This document shows positions 15,651 through 24,904 of a DNA stretch of 64,000 bases, piece by piece. The stretch is taken from assembly GCA_017936885.1 (NCBI GenBank), contig JAGBEO010000013.1, forward strand, positions 310,001-374,000, in the 5' to 3' direction. Below the pieces are notes generated by a model. That model had not been told where the DNA came from and did not search any database. It saw only the letters and a program-made list of their open reading frames with translations. This stretch comes from Lachnospiraceae bacterium. Lineage in GTDB: Bacteria > Bacillota > Clostridia > Lachnospirales > Lachnospiraceae. A program made the translations under genes and the position numbers. The stretch's first letter is position 1. Each line of letters opens with the position of its first letter.

Positions 15651-16550
15651 TTATTTTTCAGCCGGTGAATGCTGATGACTTATCTGTTCCAGATGCACAT
15701 CCATCTGTGGAAACGGAATCGAAATGCCGGCCTCATCCAGTGCGTATTTCACGTTCTCGGTAATACGCCACTTAGCCTCCCAATAAGCCTCATTCCGGCA
15801 CCAGCAGCGCATATTCAGATTAACGCTGCTGTCGCCTAATTCATTCACAAACACGATACAGTCTTTGTCTTTGATCACTGCCTCATCCTGCTGCATCACT
15901 TTAAGAAGTACCTCTTTGGCGGTTCTGATATCCGCATCGTAGGCAATACCCACCGTAATGTCAAGCCTGCGGTCTTCCAGCATACTCACATTGACAATAT
16001 TGGAATTACTGAGTGTTCCGTTTGGAATAATCAGCACATGATTATCCGCCGTGGCAAGCTTCGTATAGAACAACTGTATTTCCTTGATAGTACCTTGTCC
16101 TGTACCGTCTCCTATCATAATATAGTCATCGACTTTAAACGGTTTTAACAATAAAATCAATACACCGCCCGCAAAATTCGATAAGCTTCCCTGAATGGCA
16201 AGACCAATCGCCACACCCGCCGAACCAAGCAATGCTACAACACTGGTGGCATCCAGTCCAAAGCCGGATGCAATCATAAAGAGCAGCAGAATATATAAAG
16301 CCGCCTTGATAAAAGAATCCAAAAACTGCGTAACACCGGTGTCCGCACTTGCTCTTTTCAGGGATCTGCGCACAATCATGCGGATCAGCTTAATAATCTG
16401 TACACCGATCACAAAAAAGATAAATGCCAGCAGCACCCGGATGCCAAAACGTAATGCCTTATCCGGCAATTCCTGCAAATACATCTGAATCAGTCCCGGA
16501 TTGATTTCCTCTCCGGCTATCTCTTCTATCCTGATGATCTCGTTTTCCAT
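15651..16550 (-). CDS. Small-conductance mechanosensitive channel, MscS family
   Basis: A 299-residue membrane channel that opens on membrane tension to release solutes after osmotic downshock. Three hydrophobic segments are seen (about 35-57, 80-98 and the pore helix), the last with the Gly/Ala-rich LLGSAGVAIGLAIQGS pore stretch and SNFAGGVLILLLKPFKVDDY of the MscS beta domain, followed by IIPNGTLSNSNIVN and the C-terminal alpha/beta vestibule. Length and order agree with the YnaI/MscS short type. It is monocistronic, between glgB and tRNA-Thr. Confidence 0.93.
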   Translation of the reverse strand: MENEIIRIEEIAGEEINPGLIQMYLQELPDKALRFGIRVLLAFIFFVIGVQIIKLIRMIVRRSLKRASADTGVTQFLDSFIKAALYILLLFMIASGFGLDATSVVALLGSAGVAIGLAIQGSLSNFAGGVLILLLKPFKVDDYIMIGDGTGQGTIKEIQLFYTKLATADNHVLIIPNGTLSNSNIVNVSMLEDRRLDITVGIAYDADIRTAKEVLLKVMQQDEAVIKDKDCIVFVNELGDSSVNLNMRCWCRNEAYWEAKWRITENVKYALDEAGISIPFPQMDVHLEQISHQHSPAEK

Positions 16551-16623
16551 ACTTCATTCTCCGTTGCTATTGTTGCATTGTCACTATACTTATGCCAGCA
16601 TTCACTGTCACCTGCGCCGATTT

Positions 16624-19260
16624 CTATTTACGGTGTTTTTCCGGTTCCGCTTTCTTTCCGGCAGTTTTGGGGACTGCTGTCTTCTTATCAGCGGTTTTCT
16701 TTACAGCAGTCTTCTCCGGCGCAGTCTTCTTTACGACTTCTTTCTGCACTGCTTCTTGTGCTTTCCGTCTCTCCTGTGCCTTTTCCTGTTCTTCCGTGAT
16801 CCGCTGCAGATTCTTCGCCGCTTCCTCTGCTTTTTTCACCAGCTCTTCTGCCGCTTTGCTGCGCTCTTCTGCCTCTTGTGCGGCACGCTTCGCTAATTCT
16901 TTCGCCTCTTTGATTGCCTGCTTTGCCATTTCCTTAGCCTCAGCAGCCAACTGTGCCGTACGGTCGGCTTCCTCCTTTGCCAGCCGTCTTTCTTCGGCTT
17001 CTTTTGCCTTGCGCAGTTCTTCCGCACGTTTCCGCTCTATTTGGGCCTTTTCTTCCTTCGTATAAGGCGTATAGGAGAAAATACTTATGCTAAGCGGTGC
17101 GCTCACCATATCGATAGCGTAAGGCTTTCCGTCCCATTCTGTCTCTATGGCATCACAGATTTCCTTGTTTACTATGCCTTTTCCGCCGTATTCTCCGGCA
17201 TCTGAGTTAAAAATCTCTTTATATTTTCCTTCAAAAGGAACACCCACACGGAATTCCTGCTTCACATTGGCAAAGTTTGCTACTACCACAAGTGTATCCT
17301 TTTCTTTATCTGTCTTACGCAGATAAGAAAGCATACAGCGATCCGGCGTGATGCAGTTGATCCATTCAAATCCGTCCCATGATGTATCCTTGGCATATAA
17401 TGCCGGGCGGGACGTGTAGATATGGTTCATATCCGCAATCATCTGATTTAATTTCTTATGATCCTCATTCTCAAGCAGCTCCCATTCCACAGATCTGTTT
17501 TCGTTAAATTCATCATATTCACCGATATCCTGCCCCATAAAGAAAAGCTTCTTGCCGGGATGGGTCATATGATAAGCATAAGTCAGACGCAGATTAGCGA
17601 ACTGTTCCGGTCTCTCACCGGGCATCTTCCCTAAAAGTGTCGCTTTACCGTGTACCACTTCATCATGGGAGAATACCAGCATAAATTTCTCGCTGTAAGC
17701 ATAGATCATGCTGAACGTTAACTGGTTATGGCACCCTGATCTGAAATAGGGATCGGTCTGAATATAACCAAGATAATCGTTCATAAAGCCCATGTTCCAC
17801 TTTAAGTCAAAGCCAAGACCGTCATCGTCCAACGCTCCCGTAATCTTCGGCCATGCCGTAGATTCCTCAGCGATCATCAGCACGCCCGCATTACGCTTCT
17901 TCATAATGGAATTCAAATGTTTCATAAACTCTACGGCTTCCAGATTCTCATTGCCGCCGTAGATATTGGCAACCCATTCACCGTCCCGCTTGCCGTAATC
18001 CAGATACAGCATGGAAGCTACCGCATCGATACGGATTCCGTCCGCATGATACTGTTCTACCCAATACAGTGCATTGGCAATCAGATAATTTCTCACTTCC
18101 GGTCTGCCATAATTATAGATTAAGGTTCCCCAATGGGGATGCGATCCTTGTCTTGGGTCCTGATGCTCATACAGGCATGTGCCGTCAAACCCTGACAGAC
18201 CATGGGTATCTCTCGGGAAATGCGCCGGCACCCAGTCCAGAATGACCCCAATGCCTGCCTTATGCATCTCATTCATAAAGAACATAAAATCCTCTGCCGT
18301 ACCGTAACGGGATGTGGGCGCATAATAGCCTATCACCTGATATCCCCAGGAAGCGTCCAGCGGATGCTCCATAACCGGCATCAGCTCTATATGGGTATAT
18401 CCCATTCTCTTTACATACTCGATCACCTTCGGCGCCAGTTCTCTGTAGTTATAATAGGTTCTTCCGTCTTCGGGTTTTGCAAAAGAACCCAAATACATCT
18501 CATACACATTCATCGGTTCGTCTTCCGTCTGAAGACAAGCGCGGTTTTTCATCCACTTATTATCTTCCCATGCAAAACCGTTGATATCCCTGACAACAGA
18601 TGCATTATCCGGCCGAAGCTGTGCACCGAAAGCATACGGATCCGCCTTCATAAAGGTCATGCCGCCTTTCGCCTTAATCTCGAACTTATAGCAGTCCCCT
18701 GCCTTCACATCAGGAATAAAAAGTTCAAAGATACCGGAATCCCAAAGTCTTCTCATCTGATGAACTCTGCCATCCCAGCCGTTAAAATCACCGACCACAC
18801 TGACACGCAGTGCGTTCGGTGCCCAGACTGCGAAATTGACACCTTCCACCCCGTCTATTTTCATGGGATGTGCTCCCAGCTTCTCATAGATCATATAATG
18901 GATACCGGCATTGAATTTCTCCGTATCCTGTTTGGTAATCTGCGGTTCAAAATTATAAGCGTCCTTCACTTTCTTGAGGCTGCCGTCCTCTGCCTCGACG
19001 ATATATTCATAAGCAGGAATCGTTTTACCGGGAAGAAGCACTGCGAAATATCCTTCTTCATCCGCCATTTCCATCTTATAGCTTTTATCTCCGTCTAACG
19101 GCTGTAAACGAACACTTTTAGCGCCGGGCTGAAATGTCTGTACCAGAACAGAGCTGCCAATCACATGAGCTCCCAATAAAGCGTGAGGGTTATCCGACTC
19201 AGAATAAACAATTCCTTCTATTTCTGCCCAATTCATTAGTTTATATAACTTTTTGTTCAT
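16624..19260 (-). CDS. glgB: 1,4-alpha-glucan branching enzyme with long Lys/Ala/Glu-rich C-terminal tail
   Basis: GlgB forms alpha-1,6 branches in glycogen. The order is an N-terminal CBM48-type domain (YMIYEKLGAHPMKID, VWAPNALRVSVVGDFNGW), the GH13 barrel with DGIRIDAVASMLYLDYG (nucleophile Asp), LMIAEESTAW (acid/base Glu) and FSHDEVVHGK (third acid), and the all-beta C domain ending SIFSYTP. The protein then continues for about 146 residues with a KAKEAEERRLAKEEA-type coiled coil and a last part of repeated KKTA units (VKKTA, VKKTA, DKKTA), like a histone-H1-type tail; normal GlgB ends before this. The longest frame begins at 19290; I chose ATG 19260 (MNKKLYKL) with GGGAAAGA before it. It is 19 bp behind the DUF1015 gene. 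Confidence 0.93.
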   Translation of the reverse strand: MNKKLYKLMNWAEIEGIVYSESDNPHALLGAHVIGSSVLVQTFQPGAKSVRLQPLDGDKSYKMEMADEEGYFAVLLPGKTIPAYEYIVEAEDGSLKKVKDAYNFEPQITKQDTEKFNAGIHYMIYEKLGAHPMKIDGVEGVNFAVWAPNALRVSVVGDFNGWDGRVHQMRRLWDSGIFELFIPDVKAGDCYKFEIKAKGGMTFMKADPYAFGAQLRPDNASVVRDINGFAWEDNKWMKNRACLQTEDEPMNVYEMYLGSFAKPEDGRTYYNYRELAPKVIEYVKRMGYTHIELMPVMEHPLDASWGYQVIGYYAPTSRYGTAEDFMFFMNEMHKAGIGVILDWVPAHFPRDTHGLSGFDGTCLYEHQDPRQGSHPHWGTLIYNYGRPEVRNYLIANALYWVEQYHADGIRIDAVASMLYLDYGKRDGEWVANIYGGNENLEAVEFMKHLNSIMKKRNAGVLMIAEESTAWPKITGALDDDGLGFDLKWNMGFMNDYLGYIQTDPYFRSGCHNQLTFSMIYAYSEKFMLVFSHDEVVHGKATLLGKMPGERPEQFANLRLTYAYHMTHPGKKLFFMGQDIGEYDEFNENRSVEWELLENEDHKKLNQMIADMNHIYTSRPALYAKDTSWDGFEWINCITPDRCMLSYLRKTDKEKDTLVVVANFANVKQEFRVGVPFEGKYKEIFNSDAGEYGGKGIVNKEICDAIETEWDGKPYAIDMVSAPLSISIFSYTPYTKEEKAQIERKRAEELRKAKEAEERRLAKEEADRTAQLAAEAKEMAKQAIKEAKELAKRAAQEAEERSKAAEELVKKAEEAAKNLQRITEEQEKAQERRKAQEAVQKEVVKKTAPEKTAVKKTADKKTAVPKTAGKKAEPEKHRK

Positions 19261-19279
19261 ATCTTTCCCATCCTTTACA

Positions 19280-20521
19280 CTATTCTTCAATCTTATGAAT
19301 CAATATGCCGCTGCGAAGCTTCGGCTCAAACCAAGTCGATTTGGGCGGCATTAATTTTCCCGCATCAGACACTGCAAACAGCTCATGAATATCCGTAGGA
19401 TACATGGCGAAAGCCACTTTGGCATCTGTATGTACACGTCTTTCCAGTTCCTTAAGCCCCCTGATACCTCCTACAAAATCAATCCTTTGATCTACCTTAG
19501 GGTCAAGAATACCAAGTACAGGCTCCAACAGGTCTCGCTGCAAAACCGCCACATCCAGATCCGCCACCGGATCACCCGTATAACATTCCTCTTTGACAGT
19601 AAGACGGTACCAGGTATCTCTCAGATACATCCCGATCTCACCCTTATGCTGCGGATGATAAGGCTCACTTCCCATTCGCTCTGTGCCGAAGATCCCCTGT
19701 ACTTTCTCAAGAAACTCTGCCTCGGAATACCCGTTAAACGACTTAATCACCCGGTTATAGTCCATAATCATCAACTGATCATCGGGAAATAAAACAGATA
19801 AGAAATAATTAAACTCTTCCTCTCCCGTATAATCCGGGTGTGCTTCTCTTCTCATCTGTGACACACGGACTGCCGAAGCACACCTGTGGTGTCCGTCCGC
19901 GATATAGACAGAATGCACCTGTTCAAATTCCCGCTGTATCTTTTCTACACTGTCTGCATCATCGATGATCCACACTCTGTGTGTAATATCGTCCTCCGCT
20001 GTAAAATCATAAACAGGCGGAGTCTTCCTTATCTTGCATACCTCCTGCTCAATGCCTTCCCTCCGTCTGTATGCTAAGAAAATCGGCCCGGTCTGTGCAC
20101 TGCAGGCATCCACATGCCTGATCCGGTCAGCTTCCTTATCTGCTCTGGTATTCTCATGCTTCTTAATAATCTGATTCTCATAATCATCTACCGAAGCGCA
20201 GGCTCCTATTCCCACCTGAGACCGTCCGTTCATCACAAGCTCATATACATAATACGCTCTTTTTTCTTCCTGTACAAAATAACCTTCGCGTATCATGTCC
20301 CCCAGCATGTCCCGCGCTTTCTCATAGACCTCCGGCGCATACATATCATAATCTGCGGGGAATTGTGTTTCCGGTCTGTCAATTCTTAAGAAAGAATACT
20401 GATCATCCAACACCTTCTGATATGCTTCTTTCCTGTTATATACATCATAGGGCAGTGCCGCAATTTTATCAGCCAGATCTGCCCTCGGTCTGACTGCATA
20501 AAAAGGAATTATTTTTGCCAT
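19280..20521 (-). CDS. DUF1015 family protein
   Basis: A 413-residue soluble protein with the DUF1015 pattern: IIPFYAVRPRADLADKIAAL and PYDVYNRKEAYQ at the start, VYIADGHHRCASAVRV in the middle, and YPTDIHELFAVSDAGKLMPP with KSTWFEPKLRSGILIH at the end. DUF1015 genes are widely found near serA/serC in anaerobes, as here, but the activity is unknown; the DGHHR motif suggests a metal or phosphate site. ATG 20521 follows AGGAGAATAT and is preferred over the longer frame to 20551. It is first in a two-gene unit with glgB. Confidence 0.9.
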   Translation of the reverse strand: MAKIIPFYAVRPRADLADKIAALPYDVYNRKEAYQKVLDDQYSFLRIDRPETQFPADYDMYAPEVYEKARDMLGDMIREGYFVQEEKRAYYVYELVMNGRSQVGIGACASVDDYENQIIKKHENTRADKEADRIRHVDACSAQTGPIFLAYRRREGIEQEVCKIRKTPPVYDFTAEDDITHRVWIIDDADSVEKIQREFEQVHSVYIADGHHRCASAVRVSQMRREAHPDYTGEEEFNYFLSVLFPDDQLMIMDYNRVIKSFNGYSEAEFLEKVQGIFGTERMGSEPYHPQHKGEIGMYLRDTWYRLTVKEECYTGDPVADLDVAVLQRDLLEPVLGILDPKVDQRIDFVGGIRGLKELERRVHTDAKVAFAMYPTDIHELFAVSDAGKLMPPKSTWFEPKLRSGILIHKIEE

Positions 20522-20663
20522 ATATTCTCCTGTCCTTTGAAATGTTAACAAATTTTAACAGTTCAAAATGCTTAACTGTCAAAAAATATTTTAACATTTT
20601 AAACTATACAGCACAAGCGTGAAGTGATATGATATATTCATCAAAAAAAGAGGAAGTGTAATT

Positions 20664-20948
20664 ATGACACCTGAAAACAAGAAAATATTAGATCGCATCA
20701 ACACTTATGCCGAAGAGGTACTGGCTGATATCGATCCTCAAAAAACAAGAATTTCATTTCAGTTGGAGGCTTTGAAGCCCGTCATGCAGGAAATTGCCAA
20801 TGAAACCGGACAATCCCTGGAAGATGTCTTCATCCTCTACATGGACTTGGCAAGTGAAGCTTCTGTGGAAGCGGAGAACAATCTGCAGGCAACCCTCAAT
20901 GATGAAGAGGGCGCGGATTTCTCTTCGATCGCCAACCGTATCAGCTAA
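20664..20948 (+). CDS. Small conserved hypothetical protein
   Basis: A 94-residue acidic, all-helical protein without recognised motifs. It begins MTPENKKILDRINTYAEEVL and ends DFSSIANRIS. A good AGAGGAAG ribosome binding site stands before the ATG, and a hairpin terminator shared with serA follows, so it is a real single-gene transcript. It is divergent from DUF1015 and convergent to serA. The regular helices would suit a small protein-binding or regulatory role, but nothing in the sequence proves it. Confidence 0.65.
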   Translation: MTPENKKILDRINTYAEEVLADIDPQKTRISFQLEALKPVMQEIANETGQSLEDVFILYMDLASEASVEAENNLQATLNDEEGADFSSIANRIS

Positions 20949-20984
20949 CAGCTTTATACAGGCTGACTCCAAATAATTTTTGTA

Positions 20985-21020
20985 AAATAAAAAACGGCAT
21001 AAGCCGTTTTTTATTTTATG
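20985..21020. terminator. Bidirectional terminator between the small plus-strand gene and serA
   Basis: AAAAAACGGC-ATAA-GCCGTTTTTT is a perfect hairpin with an A-run on one side and a T-run on the other, placed between two convergent genes. Confidence 0.85.
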
Positions 21021-21026
21021 TCCACA

Positions 21027-22190
21027 CTATTTTACAACTCTTACTCTGAACACACCGTCAATGGACTGTAGTTTCCGAATAATATCCTCAGAAGCCGGTG
21101 TCTCAATATCCATCATGGTATAAGCAACCTCGCCCTTAGATTTATTCATCATATCAGAAATATTGATTCCGTTGTCACCGAAACATGCAGTAAATTTCGT
21201 AATCATGTTGGCAATATTTTTATGGAAGATCGCCACTCTGCCTGCCTGGGAACATACACCCATATCGCATTTCGGATAATTTACACTGTTGATAATATTA
21301 CCATTCTCTAAGTAATCCATCATCTCTTTCACTGCCATTACCGCACAGTTATCCTCGGATTCCTCTGTGGAAGCGCCCAGATGAGGAATGACGATACAGC
21401 CGTCCTGTCCTGCCGTAGTCGGATTCGGGAAATCGGACACATACTTGCGCACCTTGCCGGATTTGATACCGTCAAGCACGGCTTTTTCATCCATCAGAAG
21501 ATCTCTTGCAAAATTCAACAGAATCACGCCGTCTTTCATCTTATCGATAGCTTCTTTATTGATCATACCCTTGGTTGCATCCATAAGCGGTACATGAATG
21601 GTAATGATATCACATTCCTCATAGATTTCCTCTACATTCAGTACATGCTTAACATCCCGGCTTAAATTCCATGCCGCATCCACTGATACATAAGGATCAT
21701 AGCCGTATACTTCCATGCCTAAATGTTTCGCTACGTTCGCCACTTTAACACCGATGGCACCAAGACCGATGATACCAAGCTTCTTATTCTGAATCTCTGT
21801 ACCTGCAAAGTTCTTCTTCGCTTTCTCAGCAGCCTTGCCTACATTTTCATCAGCCTGATTCTCTTTCACCCACTCGATGCCGCCTACCACGTCACGGGAA
21901 GCCAGCAGCATACCTGCAATTACTAACTCTTTGACACCATTGGCATTGGCTCCGGGGGTATTAAATACTACGATACCCTTCTCCGCGCATTTATCAAGCG
22001 GAATATTATTGACACCGGCACCTGCTCTTGCAATGGCAAGCAGATTCTCCGGCAGCTCCATATCATGCATGGCAGCGCTTCTAACTAAAATACCGTCTGC
22101 TTCATTGACATCTTCCGTCTTAACATACTGATCGCTGAATTTCTCAAGACCTACTCCTGCGATCGGATTTAAACAATGATACTTAAACAT
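21027..22190 (-). CDS. serA: D-3-phosphoglycerate dehydrogenase
   Basis: First step of serine synthesis, oxidising 3-phosphoglycerate with NAD. The 387-residue chain has the NAD-binding KLGIIGLGAIGVKVANVAKH motif, the substrate and catalytic part with LLNFARDLLMDE and a PHLGASTEESEDNCA segment (active-site His), and a short C-terminal ACT-type domain (MMDIETPASEDIIRKLQSID). This is the short SerA form usual in Lachnospiraceae. It is 17 bp behind serC, in the same operon. Confidence 0.95.
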   Translation of the reverse strand: MFKYHCLNPIAGVGLEKFSDQYVKTEDVNEADGILVRSAAMHDMELPENLLAIARAGAGVNNIPLDKCAEKGIVVFNTPGANANGVKELVIAGMLLASRDVVGGIEWVKENQADENVGKAAEKAKKNFAGTEIQNKKLGIIGLGAIGVKVANVAKHLGMEVYGYDPYVSVDAAWNLSRDVKHVLNVEEIYEECDIITIHVPLMDATKGMINKEAIDKMKDGVILLNFARDLLMDEKAVLDGIKSGKVRKYVSDFPNPTTAGQDGCIVIPHLGASTEESEDNCAVMAVKEMMDYLENGNIINSVNYPKCDMGVCSQAGRVAIFHKNIANMITKFTACFGDNGINISDMMNKSKGEVAYTMMDIETPASEDIIRKLQSIDGVFRVRVVK

Positions 22191-22207
22191 ATGTATAGCC
22201 TCTTTTC

Positions 22208-23290
22208 CTATTTGTTATTTTTCTCGAACTCTCTCATGAAAGCAACTAATTTCTCAACACCTTCAACCGGCATAGCATTATAGATGCTTGCTCTCATACC
22301 GCCTACCGTCCTGTGACCTTTCAGATTAACGAAGCCTGCCGCAGTTGCCTCTTTGATAAACTTGGCATCCATCTCTTCATCTCCGGTTACAAACGGCACA
22401 TTCATAAGAGATCTGTCTTCTTTTCTGACGGTTCCCTTAAACAGCTCGCTCTCATCTAAGAAATCATATAATATCTTCGCTTTCTTCTCATTGACTTCTT
22501 TCATGGCCTCAAGACCGCCGTTCTTAAGAAGCCACTTGAACACCTTACCGCAGATATAGATACCATAGCACGGTGGTGTATTATATAAAGAATCATTATC
22601 TGCATGAATCTTATATTTCATCATAGTAGGTGTGCCCGGAAGTACATCATCTGTCAGCAGATCCTCCCTGATGATAACTACCTGTGTACCTGCCGGTCCC
22701 ACATTCTTCTGTACACCGGCATAGATCATACCATACTTAGTCACATCCATCGGCTCAGATAAGAAGCAGGATGATACATCAGACACTAAGATTTTACCTT
22801 TCGTATCAGGCAGTGTATGGAATTTGGTCCCATAGATCGTATTATTCTCACAGATGTAAACATAATCCATATCATCTGTGATCGGCAGATCAGAGCAGTC
22901 CGGAATGTAAGAGAATGTCTTATCCGCAGAAGAAGCAAGTTCAACTGCTTCACCATAAATCTTAGCTTCTGCAAATGCCTTCTTCGCCCACTGACCTGTC
23001 AGAATATATCCGGCTTTACGATTTTTCATCAGGTTCATCGGTACAGATGCAAACACTAAACTTGCACCACCCTGTAAGAATAACACTTTATAGTTATCGG
23101 GAATATTTAATAAGGTTCTAAGATCAGCCTCAGCCTCTTTGATAATGGTATCATAAGCCTTGGAACGATGGCTCATCTCCATAACAGACATACCTGTTCC
23201 CTTATAATCTAACATCTCTTCTGCAGCTTCTCTTAATACCTCTTCCGGTAACACCGCAGGTCCTGCTGAAAAATTGTATACTCTAGCCAC
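22208..23290 (-). CDS. serC: Phosphoserine aminotransferase
   Basis: Second step of serine synthesis, a PLP enzyme converting 3-phosphohydroxypyruvate to phosphoserine; it may also serve pyridoxal synthesis. The first residues are RVYNFSAGPAVLPEEVLREA, followed by LFLQGGASLVFASVPMNL (phosphate-binding cup) and IYAGVQKNVGPAGTQVVII with the PLP lysine, and HRTVGGMRASIYNAMP near the end. The start codon is GTG at 23290, following the strong GGAGGAGAG. A good sigma-A promoter lies upstream and serA follows. Confidence 0.96.
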   Translation of the reverse strand: MARVYNFSAGPAVLPEEVLREAAEEMLDYKGTGMSVMEMSHRSKAYDTIIKEAEADLRTLLNIPDNYKVLFLQGGASLVFASVPMNLMKNRKAGYILTGQWAKKAFAEAKIYGEAVELASSADKTFSYIPDCSDLPITDDMDYVYICENNTIYGTKFHTLPDTKGKILVSDVSSCFLSEPMDVTKYGMIYAGVQKNVGPAGTQVVIIREDLLTDDVLPGTPTMMKYKIHADNDSLYNTPPCYGIYICGKVFKWLLKNGGLEAMKEVNEKKAKILYDFLDESELFKGTVRKEDRSLMNVPFVTGDEEMDAKFIKEATAAGFVNLKGHRTVGGMRASIYNAMPVEGVEKLVAFMREFEKNNK

Positions 23291-23335
23291 TTTTCTCTCC
23301 TCCAGTTTTTATAGAAAATTTATAAACCAACAATC

Positions 23336-23364
23336 ATTTTACCTTCTTCAAACACTTTAGTCAA
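23336..23364 (-). promoter_or_regulatory. sigma-A promoter of serC-serA
   Basis: On the minus strand TTGACT and TAAAAT are separated by exactly 17 bp, about 45 bp before the GTG of serC. Confidence 0.75.
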
Positions 23365-23379
23365 TTACTACGTCAAACT

Positions 23380-23427
23380 TTTAAAAGAAAAATTACAGTT
23401 CAGCCCATATTGTGCGGCCAAACTGCA
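23380..23427 (-). terminator. Terminator of the L,D-transpeptidase gene
   Basis: Just behind the stop codon the minus strand forms an imperfect stem (CAGTTTGGCC with GGGCTGAACTG) and continues into AATTTTTCTTTT. It separates this unit from serC. Confidence 0.6.
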
Positions 23428-23428
23428 A

Positions 23429-24829
23429 CTAATAAAACATTACTACAGGGGTTCCTACCTCTGCCATATTGTATAACTGTTCCATGGCCGCCCGGGGCGT
23501 ATTGATACATCCGTGGGAACCGTTGGTCTGATAGATGGTTCCGCCATAATTACTTCGCCACGCTGCATCATGAATGCCGATATTCCCCTTCACAGGCATC
23601 CAGAAATCTACATGGGATGCGTAATTAGCACCGCGCAGAATTCTATTGGTCTGCTTTAAATATACATAATTAACCCCGGAAGGCGTTCCCATTCTGCGGG
23701 AAGTATTGCCGGTTACAATCGGCGTCTCTATCTGCATCACACCATCCACATAGTAGTACATCTTCTGTTCTCCCATATCTATTTCGATATAGGTGTCCCC
23801 GATATCATCCTTGCCCTGCACCCATGCCTTCTGCATATACGCCGGTTCGTGCACTTCCTTTTTCTTCGTCAGGAAAGCGTCTGTCAAATACTCTATTTCA
23901 GCCTGCTGATCCAGCTTATTACCGTAAATACCGCCTTCTACCGTAACTTCCTCTCCTCTGGTCGCCATAAATTTACGGCTTGCACCTACTGTATCATATT
24001 CTGCCGCAAGCTTCGCCACAAACTCTTCCACAGCATCTTCCCTAAGCTGTAATGCACCGTTTTCATCGAATAGAAAGCCTCCCGCCTCATCCAGTGCGAC
24101 CCAGTCACAGACTACCGAAGCATCCACCGGAATCTGTTCTTCTCCCATTTGATAGACAATTCCGCATTGCTGAAAATCATCCAGTTTCTCCCAAAGTGCT
24201 ATGGTATCCTGCATTTCTTCGGTCAGCTCCAAATCATGATAGCAGCCTTCTTCTTCCAGCAAAACCTCCGCCTTGGAATTTTCAATCGCTGTTATAATGG
24301 CAGTTCTTGCTTCCTCAAGATTAAGAACCGATGTCCGTTCATTTAATAATTCATATCCCTGATTTGTCTTTATAATGGCTACTTTACGGTTATCTTCTTC
24401 CTGCTCCTGAAACAGGAACGGTATCTTCGCAAAACATGTTTCAAACAGCTTAGGATCATAGGACACTACCGGCGTAAGCTCCGTATTTTCTCCATGAACA
24501 AGACTTTCAATCCACATCCATGAATTCTGTCTTTTCTGATAAATTTCCAATGCCGTTTCAAAATCAAACCGATATGCTATTTCCTCCGCAGAAATAGTAT
24601 AGGAATTACCGTCCTTGTCATAGATGGTAACTCCCTCATATGTGAAATCTTTCACAAGCTCTTCATTGACTTCCCGGATACTTTTTCCCGTACAATACAC
24701 TCCATTGATCCATGTACCGTATTCAAAGGCGTTGTGATAATAAACAGCCAGCCCGATGTAGGTTGCCATCAGGCTGACCATGATGATACATAACATAATC
24801 ATCAAATGCTTTACTAGATTTTTTCTCAT
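23429..24829 (-). CDS. L,D-transpeptidase (YkuD domain) with N-terminal membrane anchor
   Basis: A 466-residue cell-wall enzyme that cross-links peptidoglycan stems by 3-3 bonds. Residues 8-32 are one membrane segment, followed by an extracellular peptidoglycan-binding-4-like region (twice a NxLxxDFTYEG-type unit) and the C-terminal YkuD domain with YIEIDMGEQKMYYYVDG, IGIHDAAWRSNYGG and the catalytic NGSHGCINTPR motif (active Cys). It follows ilvB by 75 bp and may be the last gene of that long unit; the strong hairpin behind it marks the end. Confidence 0.93.
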   Translation of the reverse strand: MRKNLVKHLMIMLCIIMVSLMATYIGLAVYYHNAFEYGTWINGVYCTGKSIREVNEELVKDFTYEGVTIYDKDGNSYTISAEEIAYRFDFETALEIYQKRQNSWMWIESLVHGENTELTPVVSYDPKLFETCFAKIPFLFQEQEEDNRKVAIIKTNQGYELLNERTSVLNLEEARTAIITAIENSKAEVLLEEEGCYHDLELTEEMQDTIALWEKLDDFQQCGIVYQMGEEQIPVDASVVCDWVALDEAGGFLFDENGALQLREDAVEEFVAKLAAEYDTVGASRKFMATRGEEVTVEGGIYGNKLDQQAEIEYLTDAFLTKKKEVHEPAYMQKAWVQGKDDIGDTYIEIDMGEQKMYYYVDGVMQIETPIVTGNTSRRMGTPSGVNYVYLKQTNRILRGANYASHVDFWMPVKGNIGIHDAAWRSNYGGTIYQTNGSHGCINTPRAAMEQLYNMAEVGTPVVMFY

Positions 24830-24904
24830 GAGACGTTTCCTGTCATTTTAAATTCGATTCATCTTCCGTGAATTCAATTCCATGGGAACAATGCATATCA
24901 GGAA

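Noticed and set aside
23291-23335. AATTTTCTATAAAAA as a CodY box before serC
   Set aside because: Too many mismatches to the AATTTTCWGAAAATT consensus, and it overlaps a normal AT-rich leader.
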